Source of the DNA: Dyella jiangningensis
GTDB lineage: Bacteria; Pseudomonadota; Gammaproteobacteria; Xanthomonadales; Rhodanobacteraceae
Direction of reading: 5' to 3'
Assembly (NCBI GenBank): GCA_000632805.1
Contig: CP007444.1
Coordinates: 1,550,001 to 1,614,000, forward strand
Length of the DNA: 64,000 nt
Part shown: positions 1 through 9,753 of the stretch, piece by piece
Numbering within the stretch: position 1 is the first letter of the stretch
Layout: each line of letters starts with the position of its first letter
Translations under genes and position numbers: made by a program
The notes under the pieces: model-generated
Databases searched by the model: none
Seen by the model: the letters and a program-made list of their open reading frames with translations, nothing else
What the model was told of the DNA's origin: nothing

Positions 1-340
1 GCGTACGCAACGATTCGTTGACCAGTACGCTGTGGATCTTGTCGCCGTCGGTGAAGCGATAGCTGATCTCGCCCTCGCGCTTGACCTTGTTGGCGTCGAC
101 GATCTGGCGGATCTGCGCGGCGAGTTCACGGGCATGCGCCTGTGCGTTGCGTTCGGCCGCCAACGCGCGATCGCGCTCTGCACGTTGCGCCTGCAGCTGC
201 TGCGCGTCGATCTTGTCCTCAGGTGCTGCCGTCGGCGCCTTGCCCTGGCGTTGCTTGGCCTGCTCGCGCGCGATCTGGTCGACCTTGCCCTTCTTGGCGA
301 GGCCGGCTTTCAGTAGCTGTTCCTGCAGGGGATTGCGCAT
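1..340 (-). CDS. DUF2058 (YaiL-like) protein, N-terminal part, cut by window edge
   Basis: The reverse strand reads in from an ATG at 338-340 and runs off the left edge with no stop, so only about 113 residues are visible. The protein opens MRNPLQEQLLKAGLAKKGKV, followed by a very charged Lys/Arg/Gln/Glu-rich stretch and then RQIVDANKVKREGEISYRF. This matches the start of the DUF2058 family (E. coli YaiL), small nucleic-acid-associated proteins of unknown exact role. It is divergent from the DUF202 gene that follows. The family call is from recognised sequence pattern; the function is not established. Confidence 0.8.
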   Translation of the reverse strand, partial: MRNPLQEQLLKAGLAKKGKVDQIAREQAKQRQGKAPTAAPEDKIDAQQLQAQRAERDRALAAERNAQAHARELAAQIRQIVDANKVKREGEISYRFTDGDKIHSVLVNESLRT

Positions 341-468
341 CGTTGGATCGGTCTGGTCATGACGTCGGCCGCCGATTGTACCGCGCTCTGGCAGGCAACC
401 TGGACGGGACGAACACGGCATGGCGACAAAGCCCATGGAAGATGGGCGGCACCGGCGTCCGCGCCATG

Positions 469-867
469 ATGACAAGGGTCAGTGTGATTCCGCATTTCAG
501 CGATCACTCGGCCAACGAACGGACCTACCTTGCCTGGGTGCGTACGGCGATCTCGGTGATGGCGTTCGGCTTTCTGCTCGAACGGTTCGACATCTTCCTG
601 CTGTTCACTTCCCGGGCCGCGTCCACGGTGACGGAGAACCTGCATACGCGGGCCTCGCAATGGCTCGGGCTCGGCCTGTTACTGGTCGGAGCGTTGATGA
701 TCGCCGGCGCCACGCTGCGCTATTACCGCAACCACAAGGCGATCGAGGCGGAGACTCCATCCACTTACGGGGACTCCTGGACCGCGCGCACGATGGCGGC
801 GTTGCTGGTGGTCATGGCGATCTTTCTTACACTCTACGTGGCGAGACAGGTGGCCGCCCTGGGCTGA
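469..867 (+). CDS. DUF202 (YidH-type) inner-membrane protein
   Basis: A protein of about 132 residues beginning MTRVSVIPHFSDHSANERTY. The opening motif NERTYLAWVRTAISVMAFGF is typical of the DUF202/YidH family of small membrane proteins with three transmembrane helices; helices are visible near residues 23-45, 65-85 and 108-130. No biochemical role is known for the family. In-frame ATG codons at 442 and 466 are alternative starts. The 442 start has GGAAG directly abutting it, which is too close for ribosome binding, so the later ATG is preferred, without a strong ribosome-binding site for either. Confidence 0.75.
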   Translation: MTRVSVIPHFSDHSANERTYLAWVRTAISVMAFGFLLERFDIFLLFTSRAASTVTENLHTRASQWLGLGLLLVGALMIAGATLRYYRNHKAIEAETPSTYGDSWTARTMAALLVVMAIFLTLYVARQVAALG

Positions 868-885
868 AGCCACGACGGGCCAACG

Positions 886-916
886 AAAAACGGCGCCGTA
901 TCGCTACGGCGCCGTT
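886..916 (-). terminator. Rho-independent terminator of the beta-oxidation operon
   Basis: A perfect 12-bp inverted repeat (889-900 with 905-916) closes over a 4-nt loop. Read on the minus strand, the hairpin is followed by a run of T (complement of A886-890). It lies just downstream of the thiolase stop codon, which is right for ending the leftward operon. Confidence 0.8.
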
Positions 917-938
917 CGCCATTGCAGGGCAGGGCAGA

Positions 939-2147
<1,209 letters not shown>

Positions 2148-2220
2148 GGTTTTGCTCCGTGGCGTCGCGCGTGGTTCGCAGCGACACACTCAAAGTTTGG
2201 TTCGCTCGATAGACGCGCTA

Positions 2221-4608
2221 TCAGTTACGCAGCGGCTTGCCGGTGGTCATGGTGTGGGCGATGCGGGCCTGGGTCTTCTCCGTCTTGGCCAGCTCCACGA
2301 AGTGCTTGCGTTCCAGCGCGAGCAGCCATTCCTCATCGACCTGCGAACCGCGCTCGATCTTGCCGCCGCACAGCGTGTCCGCGATGCGCGTGGCGATCGC
2401 CACGTCATGCGGCGAGGCGAAATAGCCCTCGGCGAGGTTGGCGAGCGAGGCCTGGAACGTGGCGGTGCCCACGTCGCCGGCGACCGGGATGGTGCGGGCC
2501 ATCATCGGCGGGCGCCAGCCGCTTTCGGCGAGCGACAGCGCGACCTTCTTGGCGACGTACAGCAGCTCGTAGGCGTTGAACACCACTACGTCGCTGTCCC
2601 GCAGCAGGCCGAGCTGCTTGGCTTCCAATGCGCTGCCCGAGACCTTGGCCATCGCCACCGTCTCGAATACCTTCTTCAGCGCTTCGAACGGATCTTCCGG
2701 GTTGGCCTTGGCAGCGCGGATCGCCAGCTCATGCAGGCCACCACCCGCCGGCAGCAGGCCGACGCCGGCCTCGACCAGGCCGATGTAGCTTTCCAGCGCG
2801 GCCACGGTGCGGGCCGAGTGCATCTGGAATTCGCAGCCGCCGCCGAGGGCAAGGCCGCGCACGGCGGACACCACCGGCACCAGCGAGTGCTTGATGCGCA
2901 TGCTGGTGGCCTGGAAGTTGGCGACCATCTTTTCGAAGTCGTCGAACTTGCCGGCCTGCAGCAGACCCAGTGCACCCTTGAGGTCGGCACCGGCCGAGAA
3001 CGGCTCGCCGGTCTGCCAGATCACTACAGCCTTGAGCTGCTGCTCGGCAACGTCGATCGCCTGCTGCACGCCATCGAGCACGAAGTCGTTGACCGTGTTC
3101 ATCTTGGTCTTGAACGAGATGATGCCCACGCCATCGTCGCCCAGCGTCCACAGGCGCACGCCGTCGTTCTCCCACACCGTGGTGCCCTGGTCGAACTTCT
3201 CGCCCAGGATCGGATCGGGGAACAGCTGGCGCTGGTAGACCGGGTGCTGCGAGCGCGGCTTGTTCTTGCCTTCGGCAGCGGACCAGGAGCCGTCCTTGCC
3301 GTGCACGCCGTTGCGGCCGTCGGTGACCCACGCCGGCAGCGGCGCCTTGCTCATGGCCTTGCCGGCGGCGATGTCCTCGGCGATCCAGCCGGCCACCTGC
3401 TGCCAGCCGGCGGCTTGCCAGGTCTCGAACGGGCCGAGCTTCCAGCCGTAGCCCCAGCGGATGGCGAAGTCGACGTCGCGCGCAGTGTCGGCGATGTCGG
3501 CCAGGTGATAGGCGGTGTAGTGGAACAGGTCGCGGAAGGTCGCCCACAGGAACTGCGCCTGCGGATCATTGGACGCGCGCAGCTTGCCGAACTTCTCGGC
3601 CGGGTCCTTGATGGCGAGGATGGCGGACACCTCGTCCGACGCCTTCTGCTCGGACGGACGGTAATCCTGCTTGGCCACGTCGATCACGACGATGTCCTTG
3701 CCGGCCTTGCGGTAGAAGCCCGCGCCGGTCTTCTGGCCCAGCGCGCCCTTTTCGATCAGGGCGGAAAGCCACACCGGCGCCTTGAAGTACTCATGCCACG
3801 GATCGTCGGCCAGCGTGTCGGCCATGGTCTTGATCACGTGCGCCATGGTGTCCAGGCCGACCACGTCCGCGGTGCGGTAGGTGGCGCTCTTGGGGCGGCC
3901 CACGGCCGGGCCGGTCAGGGCATCGACCACGTCAAAGCCCAGGCCGAACTGCTGCGTGTGATGCATGGTGGCCAGCATCGAGAACACGCCGATGCGGTTG
4001 CCGATGAAGTTCGGCGTGTCCTTGGCGTACACCACGCCCTTGCCGAGCGCGGTGGTGAGGAACGCCTCGAGGCCTTCCAGCACGTTCTTGTCCGTCAGCT
4101 TGGTCGGGATCAGTTCGACCAGATGCATGTAGCGCGGCGGATTGAAGAAATGCACACCGCTGAAACGGTGGCGCATCTCTTCCGGAAGCGCCTCGGCGAG
4201 TCCATTGATCGACAGGCCCGAGGTGTTGGAGGCGATGACGGCGGTCGGCGACAGGTGGGTAGCGATCTTCTTGTAGAGATCCAGCTTCCAGTCCATCCGC
4301 TCGGCGATCGCCTCGATCACCAGATCCACGTCCTTCAGGTGCTCCAGATCCTCGTCGTAGTTGGCGGGGATGATGGCGCCGGCGATGGTCTTGTCGGCCA
4401 GCGGGGCAGGCGAAAGCTTCTGCAGGTTGGCGATGGCCTTCAGGGCGATGCCACTCTTGGGACCGTCCTTGGCGGCCAGGTCGAACAGCACGGTTTCGAC
4501 GCCGGCATTGGTCAGGTGCGCGGCGATCTGCGCGCCCATGACGCCGGCGCCGAGCACCGCGGCCTTGCGGATGCGCAGCGCTGCCTTGGGTGTGGATGGA
4601 GCGGTCAT
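2221..4608 (-). CDS. fadN: 3-hydroxyacyl-CoA dehydrogenase / enoyl-CoA hydratase fusion (FadN type)
   Basis: A 795-residue bifunctional beta-oxidation enzyme that hydrates enoyl-CoA and oxidises 3-hydroxyacyl-CoA with NAD. The N-terminal part is the dehydrogenase, with the Rossmann motif GAGVMG at residues 20-25 and the conserved GVHFFNPP. The C-terminal third is a crotonase domain with GLALGGGCEF and IGLVEAGVGLLPAGGG, which carry both catalytic glutamates. This domain order is the reverse of E. coli FadB/FadJ and matches Bacillus FadN (YusL). The ATG at 4608 has GGAG upstream. It is the middle gene of the leftward operon regulator-fadN-fadA. Confidence 0.92.
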   Translation of the reverse strand: MTAPSTPKAALRIRKAAVLGAGVMGAQIAAHLTNAGVETVLFDLAAKDGPKSGIALKAIANLQKLSPAPLADKTIAGAIIPANYDEDLEHLKDVDLVIEAIAERMDWKLDLYKKIATHLSPTAVIASNTSGLSINGLAEALPEEMRHRFSGVHFFNPPRYMHLVELIPTKLTDKNVLEGLEAFLTTALGKGVVYAKDTPNFIGNRIGVFSMLATMHHTQQFGLGFDVVDALTGPAVGRPKSATYRTADVVGLDTMAHVIKTMADTLADDPWHEYFKAPVWLSALIEKGALGQKTGAGFYRKAGKDIVVIDVAKQDYRPSEQKASDEVSAILAIKDPAEKFGKLRASNDPQAQFLWATFRDLFHYTAYHLADIADTARDVDFAIRWGYGWKLGPFETWQAAGWQQVAGWIAEDIAAGKAMSKAPLPAWVTDGRNGVHGKDGSWSAAEGKNKPRSQHPVYQRQLFPDPILGEKFDQGTTVWENDGVRLWTLGDDGVGIISFKTKMNTVNDFVLDGVQQAIDVAEQQLKAVVIWQTGEPFSAGADLKGALGLLQAGKFDDFEKMVANFQATSMRIKHSLVPVVSAVRGLALGGGCEFQMHSARTVAALESYIGLVEAGVGLLPAGGGLHELAIRAAKANPEDPFEALKKVFETVAMAKVSGSALEAKQLGLLRDSDVVVFNAYELLYVAKKVALSLAESGWRPPMMARTIPVAGDVGTATFQASLANLAEGYFASPHDVAIATRIADTLCGGKIERGSQVDEEWLLALERKHFVELAKTEKTQARIAHTMTTGKPLRN

Positions 4609-4684
4609 TGGTTTCTCCGTAGTGCAAGACACAGGAAGGTGAAGCGGGTGGCCGTGGCCGGCCGAGGATGTTCGGTCGCCGGGA

Positions 4685-5308
4685 TCAGGGGGATTTGAGG
4701 CCGGCGGCGGCGAAGCGGATCAGGTGCTGGGCGGTCTGCTCACGATGCACGTGCTCGGTGACATCGCTTTTTCGTTGGATCATGCCGAAGCCGGACATGG
4801 CATGGGTCAGGGCGCCGGTCACCAGGTCGACGCGCCAGTACAGCTCCTCCTTGCTCAGGTGGGGCAGCAGGCGGGCGAACTCCGCGGTGAACTGGCGCAT
4901 CACGTGGCCGTAGTTGTCCGACAGGAACTTGCGCAAGGTGTCGTCGTGCTCGGCGAAAGCGCGGGCCAGCACGCGCATGAACAGGGAACCGTTGCCATCA
5001 TGGGAGAGCTCCAGTGCCGGCACGATGAAGGCGGCGAGCACCTCTTCGATGCTGGTATCCGGCTCCCCGGCGATCTTCTGCAGCGCCGCCATGCGTCGGC
5101 CGTTCAACTGGTCCAGACGGCGGCGGAAGACCTCCTCGATCAGGCGGTCCTTGGAGCCGAAGTGGTAGTTGACGGCGGCGAGGTTGACCCCGGCAGCGGC
5201 CGTGAGCTGGCGCAGCGAGGCGCCTTCGAAGCCATGCCTGGCGAACAGTTCCTCGGCGGCGCCGAGGATGCGCTCCTTGGTCGGCAGGACGGCGTGCGAT
5301 GCTGACAT
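4685..5308 (-). CDS. psrA: TetR-family regulator of fatty-acid degradation, PsrA-like
   Basis: A 207-residue TetR-type repressor. The N-terminal helix-turn-helix includes TKERILGAAEELFARHGFEG and GVNLAAVNYHFGSKDRLIEE. This closely resembles Pseudomonas PsrA, which represses beta-oxidation genes until long-chain fatty acids bind. The C-terminal part is the helical ligand/dimer domain. It lies 76 nt upstream of fadN and is co-oriented with it. The palindrome at 5326-5341, immediately upstream of its start, fits the PsrA consensus CAAAC-N2-4-GTTTG, so it probably represses itself and the operon. The orthology is inferred from motif and operator similarity. Confidence 0.85.
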   Translation of the reverse strand: MSASHAVLPTKERILGAAEELFARHGFEGASLRQLTAAAGVNLAAVNYHFGSKDRLIEEVFRRRLDQLNGRRMAALQKIAGEPDTSIEEVLAAFIVPALELSHDGNGSLFMRVLARAFAEHDDTLRKFLSDNYGHVMRQFTAEFARLLPHLSKEELYWRVDLVTGALTHAMSGFGMIQRKSDVTEHVHREQTAQHLIRFAAAGLKSP

Positions 5309-5325
5309 GCTCGATGATCCCGGAA

Positions 5326-5341
5326 TCAAACGATCGTTTGA
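5326..5341. promoter_or_regulatory. Primary PsrA-like operator (perfect 16-bp palindrome)
   Basis: TCAAACGATCGTTTGA is a perfect palindrome starting 18 nt upstream of the regulator's ATG. It contains the PsrA half-sites CAAAC and GTTTG separated by four bases, so it is the likely autoregulatory operator. Confidence 0.75.
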
Positions 5342-5366
5342 GCATACGCGGGTCGATTTGCGCCCG

Positions 5367-5382
5367 TCAAACGATCGTTGGA
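5367..5382. promoter_or_regulatory. Second PsrA-like operator, one mismatch
   Basis: TCAAACGATCGTTGGA repeats the 16-bp palindrome with a single change, 41 bp (about four helical turns) from the first copy. The phasing suggests cooperative binding. It lies between the regulator and ndk, so the ndk promoter could also be affected, though ndk is usually constitutive. Confidence 0.65.
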
Positions 5383-5536
5383 CTGGTGTGCGGGCGGGCC
5401 TGCGCGCGACTTGCGTATCAGTTAGAATCTGTCAAACTTTCGTGAGCTAAATCCGCATATTGACGCCGGATTTGGCGTAATTTGCCGGCAAAGACCGGCC
5501 CGCCCACTCAGATACCAGTTTTCCCGGAGCAGACTC

Positions 5537-5962
5537 ATGGCGCTGGAGCGCACCCTTTCCATCATCAAGCCCGACGCCGTTGCCAAGAACGTGATCGGTG
5601 AAATCTACGCTCGCTTCGAAAAGGCCGGCCTCAAGGTCGTTGCCGCCAAGATGAAGCACCTGTCGCGCCAGGAAGCCGAAGGCTTCTACGCCGTGCACAA
5701 GGAGCGTCCGTTCTTCAAGGCGCTGGTCGAGTTCATGATTTCCGGTCCGGTGATGATCCAGGCGCTGGAAGGCGAGAACGCCATCCTCAAGAACCGCGAG
5801 CTGATGGGCGCCACCAATCCGAAGGACGCCGCGCCGGGCACGATCCGCGCCGACTTCGCCGACTCCATCGACGCGAACGCCGTGCATGGTTCCGACGCTG
5901 CCGAAACGGCTGCCGTCGAAATCGCGTACTTCTTCGCCTCGACGGAAGTCTTCTCGCGCTGA
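5537..5962 (+). CDS. ndk: Nucleoside diphosphate kinase
   Basis: A 141-residue enzyme that moves the gamma-phosphate from ATP to other nucleoside diphosphates to balance NTP and dNTP pools. It begins [15 protein letters not shown], and the phosphorylated histidine is H117 in [12 protein letters not shown]. Length and motif match the family closely. GGAG lies upstream of the ATG. It is followed 11 nt later by rlmN, a conserved Xanthomonadales and Pseudomonas arrangement (ndk-rlmN-pilF-rodZ). Confidence 0.97.
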   Translation: MALERTLSIIKPDAVAKNVIGEIYARFEKAGLKVVAAKMKHLSRQEAEGFYAVHKERPFFKALVEFMISGPVMIQALEGENAILKNRELMGATNPKDAAPGTIRADFADSIDANAVHGSDAAETAAVEIAYFFASTEVFSR

Positions 5963-5973
5963 GGTATGAAGTT

Positions 5974-7107
5974 GTGAACCAGGCAGTATCCACCACCACC
6001 GACAAGGTCAACCTGCTCGACTTCGATCGCCAGGGCCTGCGTGATTTCTTCGCGCAGCTGGGCGAGAAGCCGTATCGCGCCGAGCAGGTGATGAAGTGGA
6101 TCTACCACCGCCTGGAAGACAACTTCGAAAACATGACTGACGTCGGCAAGGCGCTTCGGGCGAAGCTCGAAGCGTCGTGCTATGTCGGTCCGCCGAAGAC
6201 CCTTTTCGACAAGGGCGCCGCCGACGGCACGCACAAGTGGCTGCTCGGCATGGATGGCGGCAACGCCATCGAAGCGGTGTACATCCCGGAGCCGACCCGC
6301 GGCACGCTGTGCGTGTCCTCGCAGGTCGGCTGCGGCCTCAACTGCCAGTTCTGCTCCACCGCGACGCAGGGCTTCAACCGCAACCTCTCCACCGCCGAAG
6401 TCATCGGCCAGATGTGGGTGGCGGCCAAATACCTCGGCAATGTCACGCACCAGAACCGCCGCATCACCAACGTGGTGATGATGGGCATGGGCGAGCCGCT
6501 GCTGAACTTCGACAACGTGACCAAGGCCATGAGCCTGATGCGCGACGATCTCGGCTTCGGCCTGGCATCCAAGCGCGTCACCCTGTCGACCGCCGGCCTC
6601 GTGCCGATGATCGACAAGCTGTCGGAAACCATCGACGTGTCGCTGGCCGTGTCGCTGCACGCCGCCAACGACGAGCTGCGCACCGAGCTGGTGCCGCTCA
6701 ACAAGCGCTACCCGATCGCCGAGCTGATGGCCTCGTGCCAGCGCTGGCTCGATCGCAAGCCGCGCACCTCGATCACCTTCGAGTACACCCTGATGAAGGG
6801 TGTCAACGACCAGCCCGAGCACGCCCGTCAGCTGATCAAGCTGATGCGGCGCATGCCGACGTGCAAGGTCAACCTGATTCCGTTCAATCCTTTTCCTGGC
6901 ACGCGTTTCGAGCGCTCCGACGCCGAAACCATCCGCGCCTTCCAGACCCAGTTGCTCAACGCCAATGTGTTGACCATGTTGCGCCGCACGCGCGGTGACG
7001 ACATCGATGCCGCATGTGGTCAGCTCAAGGGGCAGGTATTGGATCGCACCCGTCGCCAGGCCGAATTTCGCAAGCGTCTGGACGAGGGGGCGAGCCATGC
7101 GGCTTGA
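5974..7107 (+). CDS. rlmN: Dual-specificity 23S rRNA (A2503) / tRNA (A37) C2-methyltransferase
   Basis: A 377-residue radical-SAM methyltransferase that methylates C2 of A2503 in 23S rRNA and A37 in some tRNAs. The [4Fe-4S] cluster ligands are C120, C124 and C127 in CGLNCQFC. The resolving and methyl-accepting cysteines correspond to C113 and C348. The motif [14 protein letters not shown] is the family GEP region. The start is GTG at 5974, with GAGG nine bases upstream; no in-frame ATG fits. The gene overlaps the start of pilW by 11 nt. Confidence 0.95.
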   Translation: MNQAVSTTTDKVNLLDFDRQGLRDFFAQLGEKPYRAEQVMKWIYHRLEDNFENMTDVGKALRAKLEASCYVGPPKTLFDKGAADGTHKWLLGMDGGNAIEAVYIPEPTRGTLCVSSQVGCGLNCQFCSTATQGFNRNLSTAEVIGQMWVAAKYLGNVTHQNRRITNVVMMGMGEPLLNFDNVTKAMSLMRDDLGFGLASKRVTLSTAGLVPMIDKLSETIDVSLAVSLHAANDELRTELVPLNKRYPIAELMASCQRWLDRKPRTSITFEYTLMKGVNDQPEHARQLIKLMRRMPTCKVNLIPFNPFPGTRFERSDAETIRAFQTQLLNANVLTMLRRTRGDDIDAACGQLKGQVLDRTRRQAEFRKRLDEGASHAA

Positions 7108-7894
7108 ACGAGTCCTGCTGAGCGCCGGCCTTGCCGTCGCGCTGTCGGGTTGTGTCACCACCACGACTACCGAAGCCGGTGGCGTGGCCACGAAAATCCC
7201 GCGAACCACCAAGGCTGAGCAGCGCGAGGAAGGGGCGCGCGTGCACACCCAGTTGGGCCAGCAGTACATGGAGCACGGCGACCTGCAGGATGCCATGGTC
7301 AAGCTCAACAAGGCGCTGGATTTCGATCCCAACTACGTGCCTGCCCACACCGTCCTGGCGGTGCTGTACGAGCGCATCAACGACCTGCCGAACGCGGAGC
7401 TGCATTACCGCAAGGCGCAGGCGTTGGCGCCTGCCAAGGGCGACACCAACAACAATCTTGGCCTGTTCCTGTGCAGCCGGGAAGGCAAGGCCGCCGAGGC
7501 CATGCCGTATTTCCAGAAGGCCGTGGCCGACCCGTTCTACCAGACGCCCTCGCTGGCCTGGACCAACGCCGGCAGCTGCCTGACGCGTAGCCGCGATTTC
7601 GCCGGCGCGGAAGTCGACTTCCGCAAGGCGATCGAGATCGACCCGCAGAACGCCGAGGCGTTGTATCAGCTCGCCAACGTGCTTTATCTTCAGAACGATG
7701 CGTTCCGCGCACGTGCTTTCATCCAGCGCTTCGACGCGCTGGGTCAGCCGAGTGCGGCGGCGCTGAAGCTTGGTCACGACATCGAATCACGGTTGGGCAA
7801 CAAGGATGCTGCTCTCAACTACAGCAGGCGACTGCAGAGCCAGTTCCCGGATTCGGAACAGGCGCGCGCCCTCGACGCAACCGCACGCCAATGA
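7097..7894 (+). CDS. pilW: Type IV pilus biogenesis/stability lipoprotein with TPR repeats
   Basis: A 265-residue outer-membrane lipoprotein, also called PilF, which helps the PilQ secretin multimerise. A signal peptide ends in the lipobox ALSGC with the lipidated cysteine at 19. The rest is tetratricopeptide repeats, for example [20 protein letters not shown] and [20 protein letters not shown]. The ATG is preceded by a G-rich ribosome-binding site inside rlmN. The stop overlaps the rodZ ATG as ATGA, showing translational coupling. The ndk-rlmN-pilW-rodZ context supports the call. Confidence 0.92.
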   Translation: MRLERVLLSAGLAVALSGCVTTTTTEAGGVATKIPRTTKAEQREEGARVHTQLGQQYMEHGDLQDAMVKLNKALDFDPNYVPAHTVLAVLYERINDLPNAELHYRKAQALAPAKGDTNNNLGLFLCSREGKAAEAMPYFQKAVADPFYQTPSLAWTNAGSCLTRSRDFAGAEVDFRKAIEIDPQNAEALYQLANVLYLQNDAFRARAFIQRFDALGQPSAAALKLGHDIESRLGNKDAALNYSRRLQSQFPDSEQARALDATARQ

Positions 7895-8958
7895 CATCCC
7901 AGCAGTCACATACGGCCAACAGCGGCAACCGAGCATTCCCTTTTACCGAAGTACCCGACGCCACCATGGACACGGAACATTCTTCGCTGGAAACGAACCA
8001 CGCCAGGCTCGGCAGCCGCCTGCGCGCCGCGCGTGAAGCCCGCGGCCTCGACGTGGAAACCTGCGCGCATGCGCTGCGTCTCCCCGTGCGCGTGTTGCGC
8101 CAGATCGAAGGAAACGAGTACGAGGGTATCGACTACCAGGTCTACCTGGGAGGCTACCTGACCAAGTACGCGCGCTATCTCGGCGTGGACGAGGCGGAAG
8201 TGAAGGGCGAGCTGGAGCGCATCAAGCCCAGTCAACCCACGCTGGTGGCGACGGGCGGCATTTCGCACTCGCGCTACCTGCTGGAGCATTACGCTCGCGC
8301 CGCCACCTATGTGGTCCTGACCGCCGCCATCGTCGTGCCCACCATCTGGCTGGGCGTGCGCGGCACGCTTGATCGCGACGTGAGTCATCTGGCGCCGCTC
8401 GATGCCGCGCCGGTGGCGCAGGTCGATGTACCCGCCAGCGCTTCGACGACTGCCGCAACGGCCGTGACTGCCTCCGACGCCAATGCCAGCGTCGCGGATG
8501 CGAACGGCAATGTCGCATCCACCGCTCCGGCAACGCCACCGCAGGCGGTTGCGCCGGCACCGGCTGCACAGCAGGAGCAGGACCAGCAGCCGCTGATGGC
8601 CTCCATGACCCCGTTCCCGAACCTCGGGGGCGATGCCGCGCGTCCGGCGGCCCAGTCGGCCCCCGCCGATGCGCCTGTCGGCAATGGTGCCCACAGCCTG
8701 GTGCTGAGCCTGCAGGGCGCCAGTTGGGTGGAAGTCACCGCCAAGGACGGATCACGCCTCGAGTACGGTCTGCTGCCGGCTGGCAGTTCCAAGACCTACC
8801 ACAGCGATCAGCCGCTGGAAGTGCGCATCGGCAACGCCAATGGTGCGCAGGTCATGCTGGATGGCCAGCCCATGGCACTCGACGGTTATCGTCGCTCCAA
8901 CGTCGCCCATTTCCGTGTGGATGTGCGCGACGGCAAGGCCTCGCCGGCCGGCGCCTGA
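7891..8958 (+). CDS. rodZ: Cytoskeletal/cell-shape protein RodZ
   Basis: A 355-residue bitopic membrane protein that links MreB to the elongation machinery. A cytoplasmic helix-turn-helix domain spans residues 38-105 (LGSRLRAAREARGLDVETCA). One transmembrane helix lies at about 137-156. A periplasmic Ala/Thr/Pro-rich linker follows, and then a C-terminal DUF4115 beta domain (LSLQGASWVEVTAKDG). The ATG at 7891 overlaps the pilW stop. An internal ATG at 7966 would remove 25 poorly conserved residues and is a real alternative; neither has a strong ribosome-binding site. Confidence 0.92.
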   Translation: MTSQQSHTANSGNRAFPFTEVPDATMDTEHSSLETNHARLGSRLRAAREARGLDVETCAHALRLPVRVLRQIEGNEYEGIDYQVYLGGYLTKYARYLGVDEAEVKGELERIKPSQPTLVATGGISHSRYLLEHYARAATYVVLTAAIVVPTIWLGVRGTLDRDVSHLAPLDAAPVAQVDVPASASTTAATAVTASDANASVADANGNVASTAPATPPQAVAPAPAAQQEQDQQPLMASMTPFPNLGGDAARPAAQSAPADAPVGNGAHSLVLSLQGASWVEVTAKDGSRLEYGLLPAGSSKTYHSDQPLEVRIGNANGAQVMLDGQPMALDGYRRSNVAHFRVDVRDGKASPAGA

Positions 8959-8966
8959 TCATCCAT

Positions 8967-8987
8967 GCCGGACCTGTGCGGTCCGGC
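8967..8987 (+). terminator. Hairpin after rodZ
   Basis: An 8-bp inverted repeat GCCGGACC/GGTCCGGC with a 5-nt loop lies just after the rodZ stop. There is no T-run, so it may stabilise mRNA or act as a weak terminator before yfgM. Confidence 0.4.
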
Positions 8988-9108
8988 GCAATCGGTTATG
9001 CTTGCCCATTGTCCGCCCGGCACCGTGCGGACCATGGGCTGATTTCTTTTTTCCGCACGACTGGCGCCTCGCAAGTGCATCCGGCGTGCGGTTTCCAAAG
9101 GTGATTGC

Positions 9109-9753
9109 ATGGCATTTGAAGAGTACGACGAATTCGAACAGAGCGAACGCGTACAACAGTGGTTGCGCCAGAACGGCCTGTCCATCGTCGTCGGCATTGC
9201 CATCGGCCTCGTCGGCATCTTCGGCTGGCAGCAATGGAACAAGCACAAGGCCGATCACCAGTCGGAAGCCGCCAATCTCTATCAGCAGGTGCAGGATGCG
9301 GCCGCCGCCGGCAAGGCGGACAGCGCCGACTCGCTGACCGAGCAGTTGCTCAAGGACTACACCGACACCTCGTACGCTGCGTTTGCGGCGGCCGATCGCG
9401 CACAGCGCCAGGTGCAGGCCAAGCAGTTCGACAAGGCGATCGAGTCGCTGGGTTGGGCCGAGAGCCACGCCGGCGACGCCAATCTGAAGGCCCTCATGCA
9501 GCTGCGTACCGCGCGCATATTGCTGGCCGAAGGCAAGGGCGCCGATGCGCTGACCGTGCTGGATCGCATGCCCCCAAAGAGTTACGACGGCGTCGCGCAG
9601 GAACTACGCGGCGATGTGCTGGTCAAGCTTGGGCGTCCGGACGAAGCCCGCAAGGCATACGAAGCCGCCAAGGCGGCGCTGGGCGAGAACGCGCCTCAGA
9701 GCGTGCAGATGAAAATCGATGATCTGGCCGTGGCCGGGAAGCAGGGTGCATGA
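9109..9753 (+). CDS. yfgM: YfgM-family TPR protein, ancillary SecYEG translocon subunit
   Basis: A 214-residue inner-membrane protein with a short cytoplasmic N-terminus (MAFEEYDEFEQSERVQQWLR), one transmembrane helix at residues 23-41 and a periplasmic TPR-like domain. In E. coli YfgM binds the SecYEG translocon and periplasmic chaperones such as PpiD. AAGGTG lies upstream of the ATG. Its stop overlaps the bamB start as ATGA. The order yfgM-bamB-der is conserved across gammaproteobacteria. Confidence 0.93.
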   Translation: MAFEEYDEFEQSERVQQWLRQNGLSIVVGIAIGLVGIFGWQQWNKHKADHQSEAANLYQQVQDAAAAGKADSADSLTEQLLKDYTDTSYAAFAAADRAQRQVQAKQFDKAIESLGWAESHAGDANLKALMQLRTARILLAEGKGADALTVLDRMPPKSYDGVAQELRGDVLVKLGRPDEARKAYEAAKAALGENAPQSVQMKIDDLAVAGKQGA

